Shown here: positions 1-8,646 of the stretch, piece by piece | Numbering within the stretch: position 1 is the first letter of the stretch | How the letters are laid out: each line of letters starts with the position of its first letter | Origin: Pseudanabaena sp. BC1403 | GTDB taxonomy: Bacteria; Cyanobacteriota; Cyanobacteriia; Pseudanabaenales; Pseudanabaenaceae | Assembly: GCF_002914585.1 (NCBI RefSeq) | Contig: NZ_PDDM01000007.1 | Coordinates: forward strand, 62,001 to 126,000 | DNA length: 64,000 nt | Direction of reading: 5' to 3' | Position numbers and translations under genes: made by a program | Notes under the pieces: generated by a model | What the model saw: only the letters and a program-made list of their open reading frames with translations | Databases searched by the model: none | What the model was told of the DNA's origin: nothing

Positions 1-162
1 AACAACTTAAAAATCTAAACTTCTCACATTGCATTTTAGGATTGCTATAGTAGTTGTAAATTATATAAAAGAAAGTGTTAAAAATATTGATTTTTAATCA
101 ATTCAACATTCTCACATAGGATTATTATTTTCCCAAAAATATTTAGACAAGAGGTTTTTCCA

Positions 163-573
163 ATGATTATTACTACAAGTTTAACAATTGATGAAATGGT
201 GCAACAGCGAGAAAATTGGCGTGGGTTACGCCGCACAATTGCTGGTCGCCGTCGGAGTTTAAACCGAGAACACAAGATTGGGATGGTTGAATACCAACAA
301 ATGATTATTGCCGAGGATAAAATTAGTGATTTAATCGAAGCTATTAATGATCGTATCTTCGATGCAATTATCATCGATCTAAAGCAAGGAGCGACTAAAA
401 TTCAGTTTGCAACTGATAAAGCTAATGAAGCCATTGCTCAATTAGAAAAATTGAACAAGATCTTGCAGTATATTAATTTAATTATTGGCTTGACTCAGAA
501 TATTTTGTTTGTCATTAATACTGGAGATGTGGCTAAAATTGCCGTCATTCTTGATGAAATTGGTAAATTATAA
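163..573 (+). CDS. Small hypothetical protein, 136 aa
   Basis: I do not recognise this family. The start ATG is preceded by AGAGG at the right distance (about 8 nt). The protein has a basic N-terminal third (an RRTIAGRRRS stretch), then a long helix-prone region rich in Ile, Leu, Ala, Lys and Glu, and a mildly hydrophobic segment near residues 95-118. No signal peptide or known motif is visible. It lies 126 nt upstream of a co-directional cell-wall amidase and may be expressed with it. A membrane-active partner of the amidase is possible but only a guess. Confidence 0.6.
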   Translation: MIITTSLTIDEMVQQRENWRGLRRTIAGRRRSLNREHKIGMVEYQQMIIAEDKISDLIEAINDRIFDAIIIDLKQGATKIQFATDKANEAIAQLEKLNKILQYINLIIGLTQNILFVINTGDVAKIAVILDEIGKL

Positions 574-699
574 TGTTACACAATTTTGCACATCAAGTAA
601 AAGTCGTGACGAGTTTGGGGTCAAGACTTACATTCTTCTTTTGAAAATTTATTCGTTTTTGAACTCTAGAGTAATCAACATATAATTAGAGGCAAATAT

Positions 700-1449
700 A
701 TGAGCTGGTTAAAATTGACATCTAAAGCACTATACCTGATGCAAGGAGGAACCGAGCAGTACATCAGTAAAGTAGCTCTTGAATCGACAGACAAGTCCAC
801 CATATTGGATGTCCCTCTAGATTGGTTTACAGGAGCAACTTCAAATTTGCCACGTACAATGCTGGTTGACATGCAAGCTGCTGTTGAACCAGCCCAATTT
901 TCCTTGCCCGATGGTGCTTTGAAGGGTAAAAAGATTGTCCTTGATCCTGGACATGGAGAAGAGGGTGATTCTGGCGCAGTAGGATTTGAAACTTCGGAAT
1001 TAGTAGAGAATATTATTCAAGCTGATGAAGTTGCGAAATACCTTCGTAGCAAAGGAGCATCAGTCAAAATTGTCCTCAATTCCGACAATCTAGACTTGGG
1101 AGAAATTGGCGCTCGCGGAAAAGGGGCGGATGCATTTGTTTCTCTTCACTTGAATGCTTTTAATGGGGCAGTACAGAGGCATGAAGTGTTAATATTACCT
1201 GAAGCAACTCAAGAAGATGAGCAACTTGCTGAGTTGATTAGTAAGGAACTACAGAATAACCTTCCAAATCCTCCCTTCCAGAATGGGGGAGTAAAACCCC
1301 AACGTCTAGGTGTTTTATATGGAGTTCCCGATGGAGTTCCTAAGGTTTTGACTGAAGCATTGTTTATTGATGCTCCTGGCATGAGTCGTGAAAATGTTGT
1401 GAAAGCAGCACAGGCGATCGCAAGAGGGATAGAAAAGTTCCTGACATAA
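700..1449 (+). CDS. N-acetylmuramoyl-L-alanine amidase (Amidase_3 type)
   Basis: Zinc amidase expected to cleave the amide bond between N-acetylmuramic acid and L-Ala in peptidoglycan. The catalytic domain spans about residues 76-249: VLDPGHG with zinc ligand H85, the E97/E100 region, SLHLNA with H150, and VLTEALF with catalytic E219. The ATG has AGAGG 7 nt upstream. The first 75 residues are not a signal peptide and match nothing I know, which is unusual for an AmiC-like enzyme. The enzyme may leave the cell by another route or act as a lysin. The family call is firm; the biological role is open. Confidence 0.85.
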   Translation: MSWLKLTSKALYLMQGGTEQYISKVALESTDKSTILDVPLDWFTGATSNLPRTMLVDMQAAVEPAQFSLPDGALKGKKIVLDPGHGEEGDSGAVGFETSELVENIIQADEVAKYLRSKGASVKIVLNSDNLDLGEIGARGKGADAFVSLHLNAFNGAVQRHEVLILPEATQEDEQLAELISKELQNNLPNPPFQNGGVKPQRLGVLYGVPDGVPKVLTEALFIDAPGMSRENVVKAAQAIARGIEKFLT

Positions 1450-1777
1450 ATGCTTTTGAATATGAGGAGAATGCATTGCTTCACTAAGATTAGATGCTTT
1501 GCACAATTAGGTTTAAGGATGATCACTAACTTATCCTGCTTTATCATCTAAACCGCGATCGCCATTTAATTTTCAAACGAGAAAATTTGAGGTGATCGCT
1601 TTTTCTATTTGTTGTTTTTTGCGATCGCAATGAAAAAAAGCGATTGCCCAAAAAGTCATCCTTGAAAGCATCAGTTAGCCAAAAGCTTGAAATTCTGGGG
1701 GCATTTTCAGGCAAGATATTAAATTGCTGTAGTTGCCAAGCGAATATCTAAAAGCTTAAGGTTTGTCAAGGAATAAG
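1450..1777. other. Intergenic region, 328 bp
   Basis: No gene is visible. The stretch holds several HIP1 octamers and partly paired GCGATCGC-containing inverted segments around 1555-1670, which could fold after the amidase transcript. I see no clear promoter motif; AAGGA at about 1767-1771 is the ribosome binding site of the next gene. Confidence 0.4.
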
Positions 1778-3439
1778 ATGAGTACCCATCCCTCTTCAGA
1801 AATTTATGATGCGATCGTGGTTGGTTCTGGAGCCAATGGCGGCGTTGCGGCAAAAGAATTGAGCGAACGTGGTCTCAAAGTCCTTGTATTAGAGGCAGGT
1901 CGCACACCTGATGCCAAGGAAGATCTAGGGCATCAGGTCAGGGATATGGCAAAGCGCTTTTACAATCTTGCGATTTCTAAGCGACAGTCCTACCAATCAA
2001 TGCACCCTGGGTACTGGAAAGCAAACCCCGACTTGTTTATTGATGAAAAAGATAATCCTTATACCACACCAGAAGATCAGCCTTTTTTCTGGATTCGCGG
2101 TCGTCAGGTGGGCGGCAAAAGCCTAACTTGGGGCGGAATCACACTGCGGCTATCAGATTATGAATTTAAAGCAGCAAGTCGCGATGGGCATGAACAAGAC
2201 TGGCCGATCGCCCATGCTGATCTCGCACCTTACTACAGTAAATTGGAAAGATTTTTTCAGGTGTACGGCAGCCAAGAAGGTTTAGCCCAACTTCCCGATG
2301 GCGATTATCAACCCACGTTACCGCTTACTCCCGCCGAAATGCATCTGAAGCAAGTCATTGAGAATCAATGGTCTGACCGTTGCCTAATCCCATCACGGGG
2401 CTTTGCTCTGCACCGTCCCACCCCAGAGCAACCTTGGCCGATGTATTCCAGCCTCGGTTCTTCGCTTAAAGCCGCGATCGCAACTGGCAATGTGACTTTG
2501 CGATCGGATGCTGTAGTCAGTCATGTCATCTTTGATCCAGATACTCGCAAAGCTCGTGGTGTGGCATATCGCGATCGCAACAGCAAAACCACCCATGAGG
2601 TATTTGCGCGGACAGTTGTCTTATGTGCTTCTACGATTGAGTCGGTGAGGATTCTCTTACATTCCACCGAGCAATATCAACCTGCGGGATTAACCAACCC
2701 TTCAGGAATGCTAGGACACTATCTGATGGATCATGTATCCACCTCAACCTTCTTTTTCTTGCCCAATATTAAACAACCAAAAACCTTTGACCTTTCGGGA
2801 TGCGATAGCTTTTTTATTCCTTGTTTTAGCAATTTAGAATCACAACAGGAGAAATTTTTGCGTGGCTATGGCATCTGGGGAGGGGTGCAGCGCTTTGATT
2901 TACCAAGTATTGTCCGTAAAGTTGGGTCGGGTTCCATTGGTTTTCTGATTGCTCATGGCGAAGTTTTGCCTCGCTATAGCAATCAAATTCAATTAAGCAA
3001 CGAAGTAGTTGATGCATGGGGAATTCCAGTGCCCCATATCGAATGTGCTTGGTCAGAAAATGAACATCTAATGCTAGACCATATGCATCGGCAGATTGAT
3101 GAAATCATTAAGCTTGCTGGCGGTAAGAATATGAAGTTAACCGATATGTTTCATGTTCCGATCTTTGCTGATTTTGTTAGCCGAATGGAAGAAAATATGG
3201 CGTTTTCATCTCCTCCAGGTTATTACATTCACGAAGTGGGTGGCGCAAGAATGGGAACTTCTCCTACAAATTCAGTGGTGAATGCCAACAATCAAGTATG
3301 GGAAGCTCCAAACCTCTTTGTGACTGATGGAGCTTGCTGGGCATCATCTGGTTGGCAAAGTCCTACTTTGACTGAGATGGCAATCACTGCGAGGACAAGT
3401 GAATTTATTGCTGAAGGAATGCGTAAAGGTGTTTTTTAA
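1778..3439 (+). CDS. GMC-family FAD-dependent oxidoreductase
   Basis: Glucose-methanol-choline family flavoenzyme of 553 residues that should oxidise an alcohol or sugar-like substrate; the substrate cannot be read from sequence. The N-terminal Rossmann fold has GSGANG at residues 16-21 and an acidic E39 ending the second strand, the usual FAD-binding pattern. The GMC C-terminal domain carries HEVGGARMG and then a TDGACW and SPTLT stretch near the end. The ATG at 1778 has AAGGA 6 nt upstream and is preferred over an in-frame TTG at 1763. No signal peptide. It is convergent with the next gene across a hairpin. Confidence 0.85.
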   Translation: MSTHPSSEIYDAIVVGSGANGGVAAKELSERGLKVLVLEAGRTPDAKEDLGHQVRDMAKRFYNLAISKRQSYQSMHPGYWKANPDLFIDEKDNPYTTPEDQPFFWIRGRQVGGKSLTWGGITLRLSDYEFKAASRDGHEQDWPIAHADLAPYYSKLERFFQVYGSQEGLAQLPDGDYQPTLPLTPAEMHLKQVIENQWSDRCLIPSRGFALHRPTPEQPWPMYSSLGSSLKAAIATGNVTLRSDAVVSHVIFDPDTRKARGVAYRDRNSKTTHEVFARTVVLCASTIESVRILLHSTEQYQPAGLTNPSGMLGHYLMDHVSTSTFFFLPNIKQPKTFDLSGCDSFFIPCFSNLESQQEKFLRGYGIWGGVQRFDLPSIVRKVGSGSIGFLIAHGEVLPRYSNQIQLSNEVVDAWGIPVPHIECAWSENEHLMLDHMHRQIDEIIKLAGGKNMKLTDMFHVPIFADFVSRMEENMAFSSPPGYYIHEVGGARMGTSPTNSVVNANNQVWEAPNLFVTDGACWASSGWQSPTLTEMAITARTSEFIAEGMRKGVF

Positions 3440-3475
3440 AAAGCAAAAGTCGGCGCTTTGTGCCGACTTTTGCTT
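3440..3475. terminator. Palindrome between convergent genes
   Basis: Perfect 15-bp arms around GCTTTGT start one base after the stop codon at 3439 and lie just before the convergent stop at 3479. Probably a bidirectional terminator; a member of the window's palindrome family. Confidence 0.75.
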
Positions 3476-3478
3476 TGA

Positions 3479-4795
3479 TTATCGAGCCTGCGAAAAAATT
3501 CGATATTCTCTAGTATCAAAATTAGAAATACGTGAATCTGATTGAGTGTCACTTTCATTTGAGTTTGACAACTCATATGAATCATATGGATTCATTTTCA
3601 CAATATTGTAGCGAGTTTCACCAGCATAAATTGCCAGAGCAATATTAAGCATATCGATAAAAGCAATTACCGATTTACACTTGGATTCACTATATTGACT
3701 GTAGTACTTAATTATAGAAGCTACTCTTAGTTCTAGATACGGACGAATAGATTCATTAAGCAATAAAATCTTTAGGATCAATACGACTAAATTGATTGGG
3801 TTTGTATGATGCAGTAAAACATGAAATAACTCTGTTGGTTGATTGCGATCGCTGATCGTAATTTCACCAATTAAATACTTAGTAGTTTTTAAAATTAGCG
3901 ATATATTAACAGGATAATCATCATAGTTTGATTTAAACTCTAACAAGCCCTCATGCAGTTTAGTTTGAACTGTTTCAGATATTTCGGCATCGGTGACGGA
4001 GAAATCAAGATATTTAAGCAGGCTAACTTTGAATTCTTGATAAGATGAGTTCTTAATATTCTCAAGAAAATTAATAGATAAGTTTTGACAGTTCAGCACG
4101 CTCTTTTTAGTGAGCATAAGTGTAACAAGATTAATTACGTTATTACTTAAGCTAGTAGGGTTTATTTGATGATTTTGAGGAGATGATTGTGTGCCAACAC
4201 GCGCAGTATACATAGCCAGATCAAACCTAAACTTATCCTTCATTTTTTGAGCTAACAAATTCGCAGCTTGTCTTTGTTCTAGAGGACTTGTAGGGTTAGT
4301 ATACTGATAAGCTAACAAGTACGAAGCAAAGCGATTTCCCCATTTTTGATCGTTACTGCCATGATCTTCCAGATGCAGAGTAAACAGTTGTAATGATTGA
4401 AAATCTTCACTCTTGACAAACATCTGCAACCAGATTCTAATCGTTCTCAATTTAATAGATTTCGGATTTTTATAAATTGAAGAATGGTTAAAAATATCAA
4501 TTAATGATTGAATGCCAACTCGATTATTGCTGACCGTCCAATTGTTAATGAGGATATAACAGCAACGTTTTAGCGTATAAAAAAATTCTTTTTCATTATA
4601 TGCTGTCAAAATTTGATCAAGTGCTTCCGTGATTTCGGGATTATGACTCTTACTAAAATTTATGAATAAATCCCTGAAATCTTCAAGTACTTCCTCAGGG
4701 GATTTACGGCGCACAATTTCTAAAAAGAATTCATAAATTCTTTGTTGCGCTTGTTCAATTCCTTGAGAGTAAATCCGATCTGCTGTCCAGAACAT
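3479..4795 (-). CDS. Hypothetical protein, 438 aa
   Basis: Not a family I can name. The protein is about 438 residues, largely helical in composition and rich in Asn, Ser, Leu and Ile, with no signal peptide, membrane segment or catalytic motif that I can see. The N-terminal 100 residues (starting MFWTADRIYSQ) contain an EEVLEDFRDLF segment typical of helical bundles, and the C-terminal 40 residues are Ser/Asn/Asp-rich and probably disordered. The length and regular composition support a real gene. It stands alone, convergent with the GMC oxidoreductase. Confidence 0.7.
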   Translation of the reverse strand: MFWTADRIYSQGIEQAQQRIYEFFLEIVRRKSPEEVLEDFRDLFINFSKSHNPEITEALDQILTAYNEKEFFYTLKRCCYILINNWTVSNNRVGIQSLIDIFNHSSIYKNPKSIKLRTIRIWLQMFVKSEDFQSLQLFTLHLEDHGSNDQKWGNRFASYLLAYQYTNPTSPLEQRQAANLLAQKMKDKFRFDLAMYTARVGTQSSPQNHQINPTSLSNNVINLVTLMLTKKSVLNCQNLSINFLENIKNSSYQEFKVSLLKYLDFSVTDAEISETVQTKLHEGLLEFKSNYDDYPVNISLILKTTKYLIGEITISDRNQPTELFHVLLHHTNPINLVVLILKILLLNESIRPYLELRVASIIKYYSQYSESKCKSVIAFIDMLNIALAIYAGETRYNIVKMNPYDSYELSNSNESDTQSDSRISNFDTREYRIFSQAR

Positions 4796-5019
4796 AATAA
4801 TTTCATCATTTAAAGTATTAACTAAAACAATACCTAAAGCTTATAATTTGTCACTGACAAAGCTTAGCAAGGTATTTGTTATAGATATTATTCACTTTTT
4901 TAATTATTTAAAAGCGATTCTTAGGCTAGTTTTGTTATCAAAAAGGTATATCTAAGTTATGTAAATGTTATATGCAACATTTGCTTAGGCTCAAGAGCCA
5001 TAATACCTGATGTGGTTAG

Positions 5020-5072
5020 CATCCAAAAAGATAAGAGGCAGTGTGGAGCTTTGCCCCTTATCTTTTTGGATG
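5020..5072. repeat. Inverted repeat, 16-bp arms
   Basis: Arms 5020-5035 and 5057-5072 pair perfectly around a 21-nt centre that itself contains GAGCTTTGCCCC. It resembles the palindrome family but has a longer, poorly paired core. Confidence 0.65.
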
Positions 5073-5140
5073 TTGTCATATAAATTTCGTTGTCGCACCA
5101 CACAAACATTTGTGCAATGATAAAAGTACACAGAAAAAAG

Positions 5141-5158
5141 CCCACTGTTTCCAGTGGG
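5141..5158. repeat. Short hairpin
   Basis: CCCACTG and CAGTGGG pair around TTTC, preceded by an A-run and followed shortly by T-runs, so it could act as a weak terminator on either strand. Confidence 0.4.
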
Positions 5159-5273
5159 ACTAGCATTTTTGTGTTGAGTGCGGATATCTTAAATCATTTT
5201 GTGGTCAAAGATATTAAGTTTTTTGCCTGCCAAAGTGATTTTTTTGCGATCGCAAGTCGCAAATATATATTAA

Positions 5274-5308
5274 GAACAGGTAACGACAACATTTGCCGTT
5301 ACCTGTTC
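5274..5308. repeat. Inverted repeat upstream of DUF3082 gene
   Basis: GAACAGGTAACG (5274-5285) pairs perfectly with CGTTACCTGTTC (5297-5308). It lies 42 nt before the start codon at 5351. Confidence 0.55.
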
Positions 5309-5350
5309 TCATCTAGTTACAAAATCTAGTTACGAATTTGCAAGCCAGAT

Positions 5351-5665
5351 ATGACTGAAGAAGCCCCATCTAAATCTGTACAAGAAACTGCTCCCTCTCC
5401 TTTTAAGAATCTTACAGGGGTAGCAATTTCGGCTACTCTCGCCACTGGGCTTTACTCATTTACAAATATGATGGCGCACAAGCTGGCTTTAGCGCCTTTA
5501 CAGACGACCAATACTCTCACTAATCGTTTGGCAACACTAGTTCGTACTTTATTGTTAGCTGTCGGTACTGGCGCAACTATGATTTTTGCAGTGATTGCTA
5601 TTGGTTTGATATTGCTAACGGTTAAACAAGTGTTTACGACTATTTCCAGCAAATCGCAAACATAA
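5351..5665 (+). CDS. DUF3082-like membrane protein
   Basis: A 104-residue protein of a cyanobacteria-restricted family. A short polar N-terminus (about 20 residues) is followed by two hydrophobic segments, roughly residues 24-45 and 72-95, the second of which runs through LLLAVGTGATMIFAVIAIG. It is probably a thylakoid or plasma membrane protein of unknown role. The family name rests on length, topology and composition rather than on a motif, so it is moderately sure. It is convergent with the flavoprotein gene across a 55-bp palindrome. Confidence 0.65.
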   Translation: MTEEAPSKSVQETAPSPFKNLTGVAISATLATGLYSFTNMMAHKLALAPLQTTNTLTNRLATLVRTLLLAVGTGATMIFAVIAIGLILLTVKQVFTTISSKSQT

Positions 5666-5687
5666 GTAGCTACGCAAAATTAAATAT

Positions 5688-5742
5688 AAACCCCAAAAAA
5701 CTGTACCGTCCGCGAAGCGGACGGTACAGTTTTTTGGGGTTT
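5688..5742. terminator. 55-bp near-perfect palindrome
   Basis: Arms start AAACCCC and include TGTACCGTCCGC; the loop is GAA. It sits between convergent stops at 5665 and 5750, so it probably ends both transcripts. It is related to the palindrome at 35511-35557 with paired substitutions. Confidence 0.8.
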
Positions 5743-5749
5743 AGTTATG

Positions 5750-7741
5750 CTAATTTACCCATTCCACTAACATACCTTGTGCTTTCAGAAGCTCTTGCAG
5801 ATCGCCAATCCTACCGCGATCTAGAATTGCCTGCGGAGTTAGCGAAGGATCGTCTTGTAAGACAATCCAAGCAGCGGCAGCTCCTGCGGCTGCTCCTGCT
5901 GACCATTCTCCAACATGAATGCGAGTTGCACCATTGACAATGTGACTAACTGCCATCGCCTTACCACCTATCAATAAATTATCAATACGTTGAGGAATTA
6001 AACTCTCAAACGGCAGAATAATTGGGCGGACTTTATCCTCATTGGCAGGAGCAGAGCTTGGTGCTTTCGATGGTTCCCAATTGCGATAGCGACAACCATG
6101 CATATCGATCGCATAATGGGTCAACCCAATCGAAGTAGCAGTAAAATTACGTCCACCTTCCATATCGTTACGAATATCTTGCTCACGCATGAGAAATTCT
6201 GACTGACCATATGCTGAGCGCCCTAAAATACGCCGACCTTCACGGATATATGGATACATACTCAATCCAGACTCGGTGGGCATCGGGCTATCGGGGCCCG
6301 ACATGATCCGCAAAGGAAATTCTGTGGATACATACTTATCCATTATCCATTCAGCAAATAACAAGGCATGATTTTCACCATCCTTAAGTGCTGTGGTATT
6401 TAATCCCCCTAGCCAGTTCTGTTGCTGTCCAGAATCTCTAATTTGTTTATCAGTCAAGATCAATGGTGGATTCATCAGCCCCCAATCATTACCTCGATTC
6501 CAGTTGATGACGGTCATATCGCCTTTAGCAGGAATTGCCTTAAATGGGTCATCACGCTTCATGCTGACAATACGACGATAGTTGAATACGCTGTTGCCTT
6601 CAAACATGGGAAATCTACCCAAGTCATAGTCTTTGCGATGCTCTTCTCGGGAATATCCTGGCTGCACTTTACGTAGTTCTTTAAGCGATCGCCCTTCATC
6701 ATCGGCAATTTTCAGAACAAAGGGGAATGTAAATGCTTGTGTGCATTCGGGATTGTCTGCTACAGCATGAACTTCACCTGTGGTGGCAAAACCTTCAGAC
6801 CCTACACGGTGGGGAAGGTTTGCCCAAGCGATTACTTCGGCAGTATCAGTGGAGTCAATCACGATCATCTGCTTGCCCGCAGGAGCTTGTAAACGAATTG
6901 GCTTCTTGTTAAAAGTTTCGTCAGAGTTCCAGTTAAACCAGCTTTTGATTTCGCGAGATAAGCGACCTTGTGGTAAATAATTGGGATCGCGGGGTATCCG
7001 AGCTACGGCATGAATAGCTGTAATGCGATCGCCTTTTTCGTTAAAACTTGCCCCTTTAAAAGCGATCTGTGTACTCCATCTGCTTTTCGGTGCTGAACGT
7101 TGGGATTCACGCAAAAATTCTTCAGATGCGAGTTCGCCTGAGTAGGGCGTAAAGCAAAGATTGCCCACCCAGCAACTATTGGTATCTGCTACCACTGCTC
7201 CTGGCTTTAAGTAAGAATATTTTTCTGGTAAAGCTGGCTGGCTAGCAATAATATTTTTAAAATGCGTCCAACTGAGGGGAAATTGTTGACGATAGCGCAT
7301 CAATAATGATTCATCGATCGCACTAACTCCCTGCGAACTCACCTGTCCACCTAGCATTGGTGTAAGCTCAATCAAGCAAGTGGTCGCCCCAGTTTTCATC
7401 GCGTGATAGGCTGCCGCAACTCCCCCCAATGAGCCTCCAACAATTGCAACTTCGCATTCCCAGACTTCGGCATCCGCAGGTGCTGGCGGATTTAGGAGAG
7501 GGTAACCATTATTATCAAATAGTTTGATTGGCGAGCTGGGATCTTGGGCGATCGGTTCGATTGATTTTGGTTTATTACTAATTTGCCAAGTTCTTGCGGC
7601 TGCACCACTAATTACGACTCCTAAGAACAGCATCACGAAGATATGCCGCAATTTAGGGCGAAAAGAGGGCTTTTTTTCAAGATTTTCGGTCTCTTCTTCG
7701 CGATTGTTAAAATCTTCTGACTTATTTTCTTGCTTGCTCAT
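5750..7741 (-). CDS. FAD-dependent oxidoreductase, membrane-anchored
   Basis: Flavoprotein of 663 residues in the FAD_oxidored (PF12831-like) group. A charged 30-residue N-terminus precedes one transmembrane segment (about residues 32-50), so the catalytic part is probably periplasmic or lumenal and tethered. The FAD-binding Rossmann motif is VGGSLGGVAAAYHA near residue 100, followed by IELTPMLGGQ. The C-terminal DNLLIGGKAMAVSHIVNGATR plus the GEWSAGAAAG stretch is the usual end of such FAD folds. The substrate is unknown. A divergent 400-bp gap separates it from the next gene. Confidence 0.8.
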   Translation of the reverse strand: MSKQENKSEDFNNREEETENLEKKPSFRPKLRHIFVMLFLGVVISGAAARTWQISNKPKSIEPIAQDPSSPIKLFDNNGYPLLNPPAPADAEVWECEVAIVGGSLGGVAAAYHAMKTGATTCLIELTPMLGGQVSSQGVSAIDESLLMRYRQQFPLSWTHFKNIIASQPALPEKYSYLKPGAVVADTNSCWVGNLCFTPYSGELASEEFLRESQRSAPKSRWSTQIAFKGASFNEKGDRITAIHAVARIPRDPNYLPQGRLSREIKSWFNWNSDETFNKKPIRLQAPAGKQMIVIDSTDTAEVIAWANLPHRVGSEGFATTGEVHAVADNPECTQAFTFPFVLKIADDEGRSLKELRKVQPGYSREEHRKDYDLGRFPMFEGNSVFNYRRIVSMKRDDPFKAIPAKGDMTVINWNRGNDWGLMNPPLILTDKQIRDSGQQQNWLGGLNTTALKDGENHALLFAEWIMDKYVSTEFPLRIMSGPDSPMPTESGLSMYPYIREGRRILGRSAYGQSEFLMREQDIRNDMEGGRNFTATSIGLTHYAIDMHGCRYRNWEPSKAPSSAPANEDKVRPIILPFESLIPQRIDNLLIGGKAMAVSHIVNGATRIHVGEWSAGAAAGAAAAWIVLQDDPSLTPQAILDRGRIGDLQELLKAQGMLVEWVN

Positions 7742-8148
7742 GACTCACTGACAATAATAAAAATTCGCCTGTCGTAAAACAAGCAGCTACTCTCACATCA
7801 CACAGTCTTAAGATTAGCTTAAAGAGTTAACAATTTGTCCTACTTTAGTGTAGGCAAATTGGCTAATCAAGATGGTTCGCGCTTTACAGGGATTCCATCA
7901 ATTTTTCTCTAGAGAAACCATAGTATAAGTAGTACTTTCGAGTGTAGATAGAGTAATGAATACAATACATTCATTAAAAACCCGCAAAAGTTATGCTGTT
8001 TTCTTATTTTGATGTAGGCAATTACTTTATCTGCTTAGCCAATAAAACTGGTTCTTTTATAAGTAATTTAAAACTACAAAACCTCATTTATTACACCTAA
8101 GCAATGAAATAATCAATAAAGATTGGATAAAGGAGTATTTTCGTTCTC
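7742..8148. other. Divergent intergenic region, 407 bp
   Basis: AT-rich spacer between two divergent genes; it should hold both promoters. I see no recognisable operator or hairpin. AAGGAG at 8130-8135 serves the downstream gene. Confidence 0.4.
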
Positions 8149-8451
8149 GTGCCAAAGAAGATTAAGAGAATTGAAATTGAGAAGTCTCTTGGTTCCAGTA
8201 TTTACCTGACTAAAGCCAGATCAGATCAGGGAATTAGCTTCTCTTTTAAGTATTATCAAAAACGGCATGATAAATTTTCTTGTTCTGATAGGGAGAGCAC
8301 TTACTGCCTAGTATTTCTAGATAAAATAAAGGATGTATCAACTATGTCCGTGCAAGAACTATTAGTGAATCGCAGTAAGACTTTACGGGGTTATCAAATC
8401 TCATGCGAAGATACTACTGAAATTGGATTTGGATTGCCAAATGAAGAGTAA
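8149..8451 (+). CDS. Small hypothetical protein, 100 aa, GTG start
   Basis: I do not recognise it with certainty. The GTG start is backed by AAGGAG 13 nt upstream. The protein opens with the basic stretch MPKKIKRIEIEKS, then ISFSFKYYQKRHDKFS, then a YCLVFLDKIKDVSTMSVQEL helix and a C-terminal RGYQISCEDTTEIGFGLPNE segment. This order (FSF, a Leu-rich helix, then a basic KTLR-type motif) resembles small accessory proteins found scattered in bacterial genomes next to defence or mobile genes. It lies 195 nt upstream of an ATPase gene; no function is assigned. Confidence 0.65.
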   Translation: MPKKIKRIEIEKSLGSSIYLTKARSDQGISFSFKYYQKRHDKFSCSDRESTYCLVFLDKIKDVSTMSVQELLVNRSKTLRGYQISCEDTTEIGFGLPNEE

Positions 8452-8646
8452 TTAGTGGATACCTCCTATCAATTTTCGCTCTCTACTAATGAGATTGGAA
8501 GAGTACATGGCTTTTTCATTGATGACGTTTTTTAAGTTGTTTGACTAGATCCAAATCATTTGCTCTACTCTTAAATGCTAAGCCTCTCGGCGAAATGTCG
8601 CGATCGCGCTAAGATAAATGCGTGAGCAAGCTATAGCCAAACCAAA

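Larger units (their letters stand above)
4796..5350. other. Intergenic region with three hairpins, 555 bp
   Basis: No convincing coding sequence. It contains three inverted repeats, listed separately (5020-5072, 5141-5158, 5274-5308). The last ends about 40 nt before the DUF3082 gene, where it could shape the 5' leader or end an upstream transcript. Confidence 0.5.

Noticed and set aside
1763-1777. TTG start giving five extra codons to the GMC oxidoreductase
   Set aside because: The AAGGA ribosome site is inside this stretch and correctly spaced for the ATG at 1778.
5090-5329. 79-codon ORF before the DUF3082 gene
   Set aside because: Overlaps two inverted repeats and has poor composition; treated as non-coding.
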